A model generated the notes under the pieces. The model had not been told where the DNA came from. It worked only from the letters and a program-made list of their open reading frames with translations, and searched no databases. DNA of 64,000 bases from Mariniblastus sp. (GTDB taxonomy: Bacteria > Planctomycetota > Planctomycetia > Pirellulales > Pirellulaceae): assembly GCA_029251085.1 (NCBI GenBank), contig JAQXDZ010000041.1, forward strand, positions 1 to 64,000, in the 5' to 3' direction. Shown here one piece after another: positions 18,820 through 27,565 of this stretch. A program made the position numbers and the translations under genes. The number at the start of each line of letters is the position of its first letter. The stretch's first letter is position 1.

Positions 18820-18955
18820 GATTTAATCCTCAAAATTATTTATTAGGCACTTTGCCCAGTTCGTTGTTATGTGAATCGGTGGTTACCGACGGTGTTGGAG
18901 TCTCGCGACGGCGACTGGATAGGTCAGTCTTTAGATCGAAAAACCAACATAGTTG

Positions 18956-21316
18956 TTAACCTTCTTCTTCGATCGCGTCACCAGCTTCCGCCTTTTTATC
19001 TGCTTCAATTTTCTCAAGCCGGGCTGTGCGAGCATCCATTCGCTCTTTTTCCGAACGAGGTGTCCACGCCATTTGGACGACAAACGTAAACTCATTTACT
19101 TTTTGAACGTTGGGATCTTCATCGGGAGAGAGCGTTTCCGAAGCTGCTCCTGTATCTCCAGCACCTTCACCGGCGCCCATACCCATACCCATGCCCATAC
19201 CCATACCATTGCCTGAGCCGCCACTAAATTTGCCGCGGCCATCTCCTGTGCCTGCGGCTGAATCCTCATCAGCCCCCTCGGTCGCGGTTGGATCAAAAAC
19301 GATCGTCTTTTCTGCGAGTGGAGTTTGAAAGGTGACTGTTGGAAACGTAATGCCGATGTCAGCGTAGGAGAATAACTCGTCTTTGCCGTTGGTTGGGAGA
19401 ACTACATCGTCCTTCTTCATCAGAGTATTAATCAGGGTTTTTACCAGATATGCCTTACCCATGTTGAGTTTTGCAAGTTGCTCATCGCTATTGTGAAAGT
19501 GATGGCCGCGGACTTCGATAACCCATCCTTTTTTTCCTCCAAGAGGTCCAACGAGCCCGACATCGCCGGCGTCGATTTCTCCACCTGAATAGTCATCCAC
19601 CTCTTGCATCTCGTCGGCAACAGCGAGCAAGTCTTCGACGTCCTCAGCGGAGGCGCCGCCTTGTTTCATCCTGTCTATTTCATCTTGATCCAACTGGAAC
19701 ATTTTATCGTGAATTGGCTTGATTTCATTCAGCCACGCCTGCAAGTTGGGGAAGTAGGCAGATTCGACATGATCGACGTAAAGTTCTTCGCGGTCGCTAA
19801 AAGGAATCTCAGTCGGAGCCGCACGATGGTCAGGTTGAGCGTCTTTAATCGCTTTAATTCGAGGATCTTCCGGGAATGCCTGAGACAGGGCTGAGTAAAA
19901 CTCAATCCAGGACGCCTTGCCTTCGGAAGCAGATGTTAGCTCGGTCGCAATCGTATTGAATTGCTGAAGTTGCAATATTTGTTCTTCGTCGGAGGCGATG
20001 AAGCCGTCACTCTTACTCTTGGTTGATTTAACCTGCGAGAGCGCTTTTTTCCACGAAACGTTATTCGCGTCTACAAATTTCTCATTAGAGCTCCACCACG
20101 CGTTGGCGATCGAAAAGTATCCTAGAAGCAGACCAAAGGTAAGAAGGCCGACGGACGCTAAAACCCAAGGTTTCTTCGCTCGAATGATTCTCTCAACGAC
20201 AATTTCCTGAGGAAGCAGATTCGTATCGATTCTACTTTCTTTGAGTCCCTGAATGCAAAGTCCGTAACAAGGAGCAAACGAGAGAAGATTGTTTGAAAAG
20301 GTGGGCTGGGTAGTGACTTCACCGCCATTTAGCTTGTTGAATTCAGATATTTTTGCGATATCAATTTCCAACTGTTTGTTCAGAAATTGTCGCAAGCCGG
20401 GGAGTTTGGCCGCATTTCCCAGCAGGATAATCTCCGAAAGATCCGCAGACTTTTCGATACTCTGAAAGTAGGTCAGGGATCGCTGAACTTCGTTGACGAG
20501 GTCGTTAAAGACCGGTCGCATCGCTTTGAAGATCGCTTTGGGGTTTTCCGACACGCGAGCATTCTTCTTCAGGTGCTCTGCTTTCGCTTGCGTTAGCTTC
20601 ATCTCCCGAGAAAGCTGTTTTGTAAAGTGGTTGCCGCCAATTGGAATGTTTCTCAACCAGAGTTTGATACCATTGGTGACAATCAAGTCGGTCGTGTCTG
20701 TTCCCATTGAAAGAACGACTACGGAAGGCGGTGGATTATCAGGGTCAAACAGTTCGGGGTCTGGGAGGTTTTTAATCTGGTCGAAACAGACAACGTTGAA
20801 GATTGACAACGGTGAGAGTTGAACGATGTCGATCTCTACGCCGATATCGTCGAAAGGTCGTAAAGCTCGGTAGACGGCTTCACGCTTCATCGCAAAGAGT
20901 CCGACCTCCGCGTCAATGGCGCGGCCTTCAACAACAACTCCGCCCAATTGCTGCCAGTCCCAAATAACGTCTTCGATAGGAAACGGAATCTGCTGCTTGA
21001 CTTCGTACTTGACGATATCGGGCAGTGTTTTGATCTCGACCGGTGGTGGCTTGAAGAATCGTGAAAGTCCAGCCTGTCCTGAGACGCTAATCGCAACTCG
21101 ATCTCCAAGGACTTCGTTCCTGGAGAGGAATTCCTCTAGCGCGTCCTTGATGAGTTCCTCAGGGTCTGAGTCAGGTTGGCTCAGAATCTTGGGATATTCG
21201 ATGAAATCATATTTGTCGGCCACGACGGCCTGACCATCTGCATCCCAAGTACAACGGAGTGCCTTCAAAGCACATTGTCCGATGTCGATACCCCAAACGG
21301 CATTTTGTTTTGCCAT
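18956..21316 (-). CDS. pilM: PilM-type actin-like ATPase fused to a membrane-anchored PilN/GspL-like region
   Basis: 786 residues; canonical PilM is about 350. Residues 1-360 are PilM: GIDIGQCALKAL (9-20) as phosphate-1, MGTDTTDL (about 205) as phosphate-2, and ILLGNAAKLPGL (about 298) as the adenosine motif, with conserved FKPPPVEIKTLPDIVKYEVKQQIPF. A membrane helix follows (about 383-408, WVLASVGLLTFGLLLGYF), then a periplasmic part of about 370 residues ending in a Gly/Met-rich linker (about 700-715) and a charged tail. PilM normally binds the PilN N-terminal peptide; here the two are apparently one chain, as in GspL. It is the first gene of the cluster, with a sigma70-like promoter upstream. 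Confidence 0.85.
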   Translation of the reverse strand: MAKQNAVWGIDIGQCALKALRCTWDADGQAVVADKYDFIEYPKILSQPDSDPEELIKDALEEFLSRNEVLGDRVAISVSGQAGLSRFFKPPPVEIKTLPDIVKYEVKQQIPFPIEDVIWDWQQLGGVVVEGRAIDAEVGLFAMKREAVYRALRPFDDIGVEIDIVQLSPLSIFNVVCFDQIKNLPDPELFDPDNPPPSVVVLSMGTDTTDLIVTNGIKLWLRNIPIGGNHFTKQLSREMKLTQAKAEHLKKNARVSENPKAIFKAMRPVFNDLVNEVQRSLTYFQSIEKSADLSEIILLGNAAKLPGLRQFLNKQLEIDIAKISEFNKLNGGEVTTQPTFSNNLLSFAPCYGLCIQGLKESRIDTNLLPQEIVVERIIRAKKPWVLASVGLLTFGLLLGYFSIANAWWSSNEKFVDANNVSWKKALSQVKSTKSKSDGFIASDEEQILQLQQFNTIATELTSASEGKASWIEFYSALSQAFPEDPRIKAIKDAQPDHRAAPTEIPFSDREELYVDHVESAYFPNLQAWLNEIKPIHDKMFQLDQDEIDRMKQGGASAEDVEDLLAVADEMQEVDDYSGGEIDAGDVGLVGPLGGKKGWVIEVRGHHFHNSDEQLAKLNMGKAYLVKTLINTLMKKDDVVLPTNGKDELFSYADIGITFPTVTFQTPLAEKTIVFDPTATEGADEDSAAGTGDGRGKFSGGSGNGMGMGMGMGMGAGEGAGDTGAASETLSPDEDPNVQKVNEFTFVVQMAWTPRSEKERMDARTARLEKIEADKKAEAGDAIEEEG
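19170..19213 (-). repeat. Gly-Met coding repeat, copy in the PilM-type gene
   Basis: CCCATA/CCCATG hexamers encoding GMGMGMGMGMG. The first 29 bp are identical to 15645-15673. In both proteins the block is preceded by a KF(S/G)GG motif. Confidence 0.75.
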
Positions 21317-21398
21317 CTTTACTGCCTACTAATTTCTGGGAACTACTAAAATAAGGTAAAACTCTCGCCAAATCATTGGCTGTCCACGAGCACTCTTT

Positions 21399-21428
21399 AT
21401 TATAGGTTCAGTGACGTTGTTTCGTTAA
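21399..21428 (-). promoter_or_regulatory. Candidate sigma70 promoter of the PilM cluster
   Basis: Minus strand: a perfect -10 TATAAT (21404-21399) and a -35-like TTAACG (21428-21423) with an 18-nt spacer. It would start transcription about 75 nt before the PilM ATG. Seen in sequence; activity inferred. Confidence 0.45.
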
Positions 21429-21480
21429 GTTTGTTTCGAGTGGTTTTCTTTAAGACTGTACGGTTTTCAAGGAGTTACGG

Positions 21481-21720
21481 ATGAATTCGTTCATAAAGTC
21501 CGTGGAAACACGTGTAACTCTACCGGATGGCTTCAAAATGTGTCAAATTTTCGTTTATAAAACCCGTCTTTTCGTGAGTCATCGGCATCAAGTGCAGGTC
21601 AAAACGAGTTGTTCAGTTGGCAGAGTCATTAGACCAGCGACTGACCTGACGGTCATTACGACCAATTCGATTAATCGGGCTTTGCTGTTTTCATCGCCTG
21701 CGACAGCGTTGGACTGCTAA
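21481..21720 (+). CDS. Possible small protein, 79 residues
   Basis: The ATG is preceded by AAGGAG at a 6-nt spacing, a strong ribosome site that is unusual for a chance ORF. The protein has scattered His, Cys and Thr, no signal peptide, no TM segment and no recognised family. It lies in the gap between the PilM promoter and the GH38-like gene, and ends 129 bp before the latter. The composition does not stand out as coding, so it may still be chance. Confidence 0.25.
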   Translation: MNSFIKSVETRVTLPDGFKMCQIFVYKTRLFVSHRHQVQVKTSCSVGRVIRPATDLTVITTNSINRALLFSSPATALDC

Positions 21721-21849
21721 TTCGTAATGAAATTTCGACTGCCCCGTCCCGAATTTCTTGAATTGAGCCTAAAATCAGGGTCTCGAAGGGAAATCGCGGC
21801 CTCAGGGCGAATAATCCCATAAAATCGTTCAAATACCACATACGCTTGT

Positions 21850-24825
21850 ATGAATAACTATTCAAAACTCTTGATCGTGCTTCCCTGTCACTCGATGGAG
21901 GATTTCCCGATTCATCATCGCGGCCATGAAGCGGCCAATCTTCTGGCGAGTTGGACCGCGTTGTGGCATCCAGCGTTGATCGCGTCAGCGGGGAAAATGC
22001 CCGGCTGGCATCAAACAGATAACCCTGACATCGGTTGTGACGAGGAATTCCTCGACGTCTCGGATCAGGAAAACTCACCGTCGGATTCAAATGGGGTACT
22101 GCTGGCTGTGATTCCTCTCATTTCTGAATCACTGATGGACTCGCAGTTGTTAGATAATTTGGAATCCGAACAGGCGGTCGTTCTTTCTGACCTCGAGTCA
22201 AGGGACGCGATCATGGAACGTGCGATCGAGTCCAATGCTGGGGCAAAGCAGTTGGCGGCTGGACTCGATGATGGGCTAGTGCAAGATTTTTGTGCTCTTG
22301 GTTATGGTTTCCTCCAAGTCCAACTAATGACGCGTCAGCTCAGATACTCGAGTAATCTTGATGAAACCAATTTTTCGGAGACGGTAGCCGAAGCAGCTCG
22401 ATTTGCGACGGATGGAGATCTGGTAAAAGCCCGAGATGCATTGGGACGCTGTTTTGATCTGCTCTTGGAAGAGAAAAACGGTTACTACCCGGTCCAGCCT
22501 GAATTAATGGACGTTGTGCTGACCGCCAGTACGACACTTGGGCGTTCGATGGCAAATCAGCTGGCATCGGATCACCCGATCAACCTCCTTCTCAGTGGTA
22601 AAACGGGAGAATTGATTGCTGAGGGGCGCCCGCAGTTGCGAGAGACGACAATTGCGAGATTGAATGACAAGACATTGAGTATCGTGGGGGGACTTGCTGA
22701 TGAGTTGCCGGATTCGTTAATGGCAAGCGAGTCGATTCTGAATAATTTAAAGCGTGGTCGCGACCTGATGCAGTCGCAGTTTGGCGTCGTGCCCAGCGTT
22801 TTTATGCGGCGACGGTTCGGTTTGACCCCGACGTTGCCGTCCATGCTTGAACAGCTCGGTTTTTCAGGTGCTGTTCATGCGACCTTGGACGGGGGGAAAT
22901 TGCCGCTTAGCTCCAGTTGCAACATTCGCTGGACAGGTGACGATGACCAATCCATTCTGGCCATCGGTGATGTACCGTTGAGTGCTGCGGATGCGGGCGC
23001 GTTTTTGGGACTTGGCGTCAAACTCGGAGAACAGATTGATTCGGCTCATGTTGCCGCGGCCGTTTTCGTGCACTGGCCTGACCGAACCTGCGAGTCATTC
23101 GGAGATCTGGTGCGGATCTCAAAATATGGTGCGTTGTTTGGCCAATTCGTGACCCTCGATGACTATTTTGAATCTGTCTACGATCCTGGTTACGGAGACA
23201 CCTTCGCATCGGAGGAATATAAGCCACCCTATTTTAAGCAGGCGCTCGAACTACAGTCGCGGCAACCGATCTCCGCTTTTACGACTTATTTTCGCCGCTT
23301 TGCCGAAGTTTCGGCGCTGCGTTCGCTACTCATCCAAGCGTGCCACCGACGTGGGCTCGAAGCAGCTCGCGGTAAAGAATTGGAATCTCGAATTGATCGT
23401 CTGCAGTCAAAAATTGAAGCGGCTATCGATCAGGAACCCACGGGAGACAAACCAACTCTGTTATCCGAAACTACAGAATCTTTGGACGCAGCTCTCGAAC
23501 GATTGCGATCTGAGTTGAAATCAATTTTAGAATGTGCCGAACAAAATTCTGCAGCTTCAGATCAAATTGAGATCCTAAACACGCTCGGTTGCCGACGACT
23601 GGTTGAGATTAAATCTAAAAGTCTGAAAGTCGGAACTCTGAAGAAATCCCCTCCGGTTTATGTTTGTGATAGCTCGGAATCAGAAGCTCACTGGGTGGTG
23701 GAATTACCATCAATGGGAATAGTCGGCTTAGACGGCGATTTGGTTGCTACGAAAGACTTGTTGCGTAGCGACCCATCGATCGGTGAAGACAACACGTTGA
23801 GGAATGAATTCTTTGAATTGTCGGTCGACGAAGAGACCGGGGGTATTCGCTCAATTCAGCTTTACAAGAATAGGGTTAACCTGATTAGTCAGCAGTTGGC
23901 CGTCCGGTTGCCCAATGACGCTACGAATCCTCGTGGTGGTGGTAAGGCGCGTTATACCCGAATGTCTGCCGATGAGATCACATTATCCATGGAGTCACGG
24001 ATTGCGGGAACACTCAACTCGCGTGGCGTTTTGTTCGATAACGACGTCAAAATTGCGGACTATTGGCAAAAGGTGCGTGTAACCCGTGGCCAACGGATAG
24101 TCGAAGTTGAGGGGGAGATTACCCCGATTTCAGGATTTTCTAAATCGAATAACCACTACGCTTGTTCCCGTTTGGCGTGGAAGAGTGAGGGGTCTCGATT
24201 GGTCGCCAATGCTGGTGAGATTCGACAGGATATTTACACCGATTGGTTTCATGCAACTCAATACATCGAGGTTGTGCAGGACGACGGGCGGCTCACGATG
24301 CTGACAGGTGGTTTGCCTTACCACCGACGTGCTTCGCGGCGATTTGTTGATTCTGTTTTGATCGCTGGAAATGAACAACAGCATAAGTATGCGTTCGGAC
24401 TAGGTGTGAATCTTGATTATCCTCTTACGGCGGCAATGTCCCGAATGACGCCGCCTTGCGTATTGAAGTCCTCTCAAACAAAGTCTTCTCAAACTACCTC
24501 ATCAGGCGCAGCCGATTCTAGCTGGTCGTTTCATTTCAATCGTCGAAATATTGTGGCGACTTGGTGGAGTCCTGTTTTTGAGCAAGAGTCTGGAGATCCG
24601 TCTTCCGGCCAGTGGGTGGGAGTCAAGGTACGGTTGCGAGAAACGGAAGGTCGGACAGGGGCTTTGACGGTGCGTTGCCCGCGTACCATCGCTACAGTCG
24701 AACGTGTGAAGTTTTCGGGTGAATCAGTCCAAGCTTTAGGATTGGTGGAAGGCAGTGATTCAAGTTTTACAGTTGAGTTTGGTCGTAATGACTATTTTGA
24801 AGTATTAATTCGATGGAAAAAATGA
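21850..24825 (+). CDS. Large GH38-like (alpha-mannosidase-type) protein
   Basis: 991 residues, no signal peptide. The N-terminal half opens with a strand and His-rich loop (LLIVLPCHSMEDFPIHHRGHE), has a GH38/GH57-like segment (FGVVPSVFMRRRFGLTPTLPSML, then FSGAVHATLDGG), a helical region (about 470-560), and from about 640 a beta-sandwich that resembles the GH38 C-terminal domain (NEFFELSVDEETGGIRSIQLYKNRVNLI, then VEVEGEITPI). That family cleaves alpha-mannosides. I cannot point to the nucleophile Asp with confidence, so an inactive or altered member is possible. Its stop codon overlaps the start of cytidylate kinase, indicating translational coupling. ATG 21850 lacks a clear ribosome site. 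Confidence 0.6.
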   Translation: MNNYSKLLIVLPCHSMEDFPIHHRGHEAANLLASWTALWHPALIASAGKMPGWHQTDNPDIGCDEEFLDVSDQENSPSDSNGVLLAVIPLISESLMDSQLLDNLESEQAVVLSDLESRDAIMERAIESNAGAKQLAAGLDDGLVQDFCALGYGFLQVQLMTRQLRYSSNLDETNFSETVAEAARFATDGDLVKARDALGRCFDLLLEEKNGYYPVQPELMDVVLTASTTLGRSMANQLASDHPINLLLSGKTGELIAEGRPQLRETTIARLNDKTLSIVGGLADELPDSLMASESILNNLKRGRDLMQSQFGVVPSVFMRRRFGLTPTLPSMLEQLGFSGAVHATLDGGKLPLSSSCNIRWTGDDDQSILAIGDVPLSAADAGAFLGLGVKLGEQIDSAHVAAAVFVHWPDRTCESFGDLVRISKYGALFGQFVTLDDYFESVYDPGYGDTFASEEYKPPYFKQALELQSRQPISAFTTYFRRFAEVSALRSLLIQACHRRGLEAARGKELESRIDRLQSKIEAAIDQEPTGDKPTLLSETTESLDAALERLRSELKSILECAEQNSAASDQIEILNTLGCRRLVEIKSKSLKVGTLKKSPPVYVCDSSESEAHWVVELPSMGIVGLDGDLVATKDLLRSDPSIGEDNTLRNEFFELSVDEETGGIRSIQLYKNRVNLISQQLAVRLPNDATNPRGGGKARYTRMSADEITLSMESRIAGTLNSRGVLFDNDVKIADYWQKVRVTRGQRIVEVEGEITPISGFSKSNNHYACSRLAWKSEGSRLVANAGEIRQDIYTDWFHATQYIEVVQDDGRLTMLTGGLPYHRRASRRFVDSVLIAGNEQQHKYAFGLGVNLDYPLTAAMSRMTPPCVLKSSQTKSSQTTSSGAADSSWSFHFNRRNIVATWWSPVFEQESGDPSSGQWVGVKVRLRETEGRTGALTVRCPRTIATVERVKFSGESVQALGLVEGSDSSFTVEFGRNDYFEVLIRWKK

Positions 24826-25505
24826 TAGTTGCAATAGACGGTCCCGCTGGCGCCGGGAAGAGTTCAGTTACACGTTTACTCGCTGAACGACTTGGGTTTC
24901 AGTTTTTAGACACCGGTGCGATGTACCGCGCTGTTACGCTCGCGGCCATTGACCGAGGAGTCGATTTGCATGACGAGCCTGCCCTCCAAACCATCGCGTC
25001 TAAAATAGAAATAGTCTTTGATGGTGAGGAAGTTTTTATTGATGGAAAAAACTCCACCACGGCGATTCGTGAACCGGAGGTGACTCGGAGTGTGGCTTCG
25101 GTCGCAAATGCCCCATCAGTTCGCTCCTATTTGGTCGACCTGCAGCGGCGGATCGCTACTCAGGGTGATTTTGTGTGCGAGGGTAGAGACCAAGGAACCG
25201 TCGCGTTTCCAGATTCGTTCTGCAAGATCTTCCTGACGGCTTCTCCGCAAGCGCGGGCTCAGCGACGAGTTGAGCAATTAAATTCGTCTGGGAAACCTGT
25301 TGAGTTCGAAGCCGTCTTTCGGGATCAGGAACTCCGGGATCAACAAGACAGCACCCGTGAGGTCGGCCGACTCATGAGAGCCGAAGATGCAATCGAATTG
25401 CTGACTGACGATCTTTCGCTAGGCGAGGTTGTAGGCGAGTTGGAACGTATTGTCCGCGGAAGAATTGAGAATAGAACAGAGTCTTCGGCCAGTGATGCTG
25501 AGTAG
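24813..25505 (+). CDS. cmk: Cytidylate kinase
   Basis: 230 residues. It phosphorylates CMP and dCMP using ATP, in the cytoplasm. The P-loop GPAGAGKSS is at 10-18, followed by FLDTGAMYRAVTLAA, the CMP-binding GRDQGTVAFPD (the canonical GRDIGTVVFPD), and a lid-like DQQDSTREVGRL segment. Length is normal. ATG 24813 lies 13 bp inside the previous gene; a second ATG at 24822 forms the classical ATGA overlap with its stop and gives the usual MIVAIDGPAG start, so either could be used. A core gene coupled to a carbohydrate-type gene is unusual. Confidence 0.93.
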   Translation: MEKMIVAIDGPAGAGKSSVTRLLAERLGFQFLDTGAMYRAVTLAAIDRGVDLHDEPALQTIASKIEIVFDGEEVFIDGKNSTTAIREPEVTRSVASVANAPSVRSYLVDLQRRIATQGDFVCEGRDQGTVAFPDSFCKIFLTASPQARAQRRVEQLNSSGKPVEFEAVFRDQELRDQQDSTREVGRLMRAEDAIELLTDDLSLGEVVGELERIVRGRIENRTESSASDAE

Positions 25506-25559
25506 ATTGCCGAGGGTTAGTCGGCTGCCTTGCGGCTGCTGTAAAATGATCGATTGGAA

Positions 25560-26531
25560 TTAGACGATTCCAGGCTTCCATCGAGTGCCAAAGTAATGCA
25601 AAAGAAACGGCAGGATGCAGAGGATTAGCGTGCCAAGGGCAGTTGCGATCAGTGCGTATTCGCGTCGCGTGAGATCCTGCCAGCGGCTCTGTTGGGTTTT
25701 CTGGGTTAAGTTCGAAATCATGGTCGATGAGATATGTTGAACATTGCCATTATGAAACTCTCCGTTGAGCCGCGTGGCGACTTGGCGAAGTGTGGAAGTA
25801 TCCTGTCGGGAGTTCTTGCCGGCAATGAATTTCCCAGTGATTGGATCGCCAACGCCCACCAATAAGACGTTGCTGATAGATTTCGGCATTGGAGGCATCC
25901 CTGTGGCGGGAACGGTGTCACCGTCAGTGACCACCATTAGGATTGCACTATCTGGGTTCCATGGTGCGGCGATCTCTGCAGCTTGTTCGAGGCCTTTAAA
26001 GAGATCGGTATCTTTTCCTTTGAAGGCGAAGTGCATCGGAAGGTCGGAAAGTGTGTTTTTCACGACTTCGAGGTCATCGGTATCAATGACAACTGGCATC
26101 GCTTCATTGTAAAACGCGATTACGCTTAATTTATATTGCCGGATGGGCACCCGATCGAACAGTGATTCGACAATTTCAGCTCCTCGCTGGGTGCGACTGA
26201 GCGTCCCCGTCGGTCCCGCATCAACCAGTCTCATACTTGGTGAAACATCGAGTAGCAAAATCACATGGCGTTGTTTGGCGGAGTCAATTTCAGTCGAGTT
26301 GTGCGTCTTGGGTTTAGTAAGCAGCAGCGAGACCAGTCCCCAGCAAATCAGGCTGTAGGCGATTATCTTCAACGGTGCCGCTGCTTTCACCCAAAACGCC
26401 GGGCTTGCTTTAGGGCCAAACGCCAAGGACGACAGTCGGCGAATGCGAATCATATGAATGGCTTCAGCACCAGCGCTCAAGATGAATACGCCTGCAGCGG
26501 AAAATTCAGGAATGAAATTCATATCTACCAT
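25560..26531 (-). CDS. vWA-domain membrane protein (BatB-like)
   Basis: 323 residues. Membrane helices lie at about 11-27 and 52-71, then a vWA domain with the MIDAS motif DVSPS (95-99) and later VTDGDTVP, and a last TM helix at about 289-312. This is the Bat topology: N-terminal helices, periplasmic or cytoplasmic vWA, C-terminal anchor. The vWA domain binds Mg2+ and partner proteins. Its start overlaps the end of the upstream vWA gene by 7 bp. It is the last gene of the first MoxR cluster. Bat proteins are linked to envelope stress and chaperone-like functions; the exact role is unknown. Confidence 0.8.
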   Translation of the reverse strand: MVDMNFIPEFSAAGVFILSAGAEAIHMIRIRRLSSLAFGPKASPAFWVKAAAPLKIIAYSLICWGLVSLLLTKPKTHNSTEIDSAKQRHVILLLDVSPSMRLVDAGPTGTLSRTQRGAEIVESLFDRVPIRQYKLSVIAFYNEAMPVVIDTDDLEVVKNTLSDLPMHFAFKGKDTDLFKGLEQAAEIAAPWNPDSAILMVVTDGDTVPATGMPPMPKSISNVLLVGVGDPITGKFIAGKNSRQDTSTLRQVATRLNGEFHNGNVQHISSTMISNLTQKTQQSRWQDLTRREYALIATALGTLILCILPFLLHYFGTRWKPGIV

Positions 26532-27526
26532 GGCGTGTACCTCAATCCAAACGTTGAAAGGAGGCTGATGCCCAGCAGCAATAATCCAAGAAAAGCGTAG
26601 GGGATAAAGTGGTCTAGCTGTTCAGCAATGGTCTGCTCGATTTCAGATTTTTGCATGTTGTCAATTTGACGGAATACATCTGCCAGAGAAGCCGGGTCAC
26701 CCGGGTTGAAGACCTCGCCGCCCGTCAGTGATGTAATGTTAACAATTTCCGCCGGAGCGTCTGAATTGGCGATGTGAATAGCGAACACTTTAATTCCCTG
26801 TTCGATGCAACGTTTGGCGATGTCCGCATCATTTCCTCCGGAAAGATCACTGCTGGCTCCGTCTGAGACGAGGATGATCATACGATCTCCATCTGCCTGT
26901 TCCATCAAAAGTTGACGGCACGATAAAAGCGCTTTCCCAATGGATGTTCCACCAAACCAGGGTGGGGCAATTTCAGGCCGCATGAAGGGTGGCGAACACC
27001 TGATTGCGGACGTATCCGTCGTCAGTGGGCACCAGTGAAGAACGGCATTACCAAAAAATGACAGGCCGAATGCGTCCCCTTCGCGAAAGTCAAGGAATGA
27101 ATTGATGGCTTCCATCGAGGCGTCGTATCGTGACCCCGAGCCAAATGGAGCGGTCATGCTGCCCGAAATGTCGACACAAAATTGAATATTAGTTACGGCC
27201 CGTTTTTGTGTGGGCTTTCCAAGAATCACCGGTCCAGCAAGAATCCAAATGACGATCATGCTAATTAGAACCGGAGTCGATTCAGCTAAGCTAATAAAAA
27301 TTCTTGCGACGATTCCCGATCCGTGTCCGCTATGGTCGACCGGGATTGGGACACCGTGAGAGCGGCGATTCCAAATCCAGTAGAGCCCGATCACCGGAAC
27401 TACCAATAGCCACAGCACCCACGGTCGATTGAAGCTGTTGGGCAGCCACGAAATGTTTGGAAGGATTGATTCGGCAAGCAAGCTGGGAAGCAAGTCAAAC
27501 GTTAAATTTTGGATCGGTAATTGCAC
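26525..27526 (-). CDS. vWA-domain membrane protein (BatA-like)
   Basis: 333 residues from GTG at 27526; no ATG lies near that start. Helices at about 35-52 and 82-102, a vWA domain with a complete MIDAS (DISGSM, 119-124; later VSDGASSD), and a C-terminal helix (IPYAFLGLLLLGISLLSTF). It matches BatA, the vWA partner of MoxR ATPases. It overlaps the following BatB-like gene, and the preceding DUF4381-like gene lies 39 bp away, so it is part of the five-gene cluster. Together the two vWA proteins probably form a membrane complex remodelled by MoxR; inferred from family. Confidence 0.85.
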   Translation of the reverse strand: MQLPIQNLTFDLLPSLLAESILPNISWLPNSFNRPWVLWLLVVPVIGLYWIWNRRSHGVPIPVDHSGHGSGIVARIFISLAESTPVLISMIVIWILAGPVILGKPTQKRAVTNIQFCVDISGSMTAPFGSGSRYDASMEAINSFLDFREGDAFGLSFFGNAVLHWCPLTTDTSAIRCSPPFMRPEIAPPWFGGTSIGKALLSCRQLLMEQADGDRMIILVSDGASSDLSGGNDADIAKRCIEQGIKVFAIHIANSDAPAEIVNITSLTGGEVFNPGDPASLADVFRQIDNMQKSEIEQTIAEQLDHFIPYAFLGLLLLGISLLSTFGLRYTPW

Positions 27527-27565
27527 GTCAATCAGTAGCCTTTACGGAGTCTCGTTTTCGGGAGT

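Larger units (their letters stand above)
21317..21849. other. 533-bp gap between the divergent PilM and GH38-like genes
   Basis: Holds the PilM promoter candidate and the doubtful 79-residue ORF. Nothing else was seen in it; the GH38-like ATG at 21850 has no clear Shine-Dalgarno. Confidence 0.5.

Noticed and set aside
19110..19328. Plus-strand ORF rich in Pro-Ile-Pro-Met, and a His-Thr-rich sister frame
   Set aside because: Both are antisense shadows of the Gly-Met repeat of the PilM-type gene.
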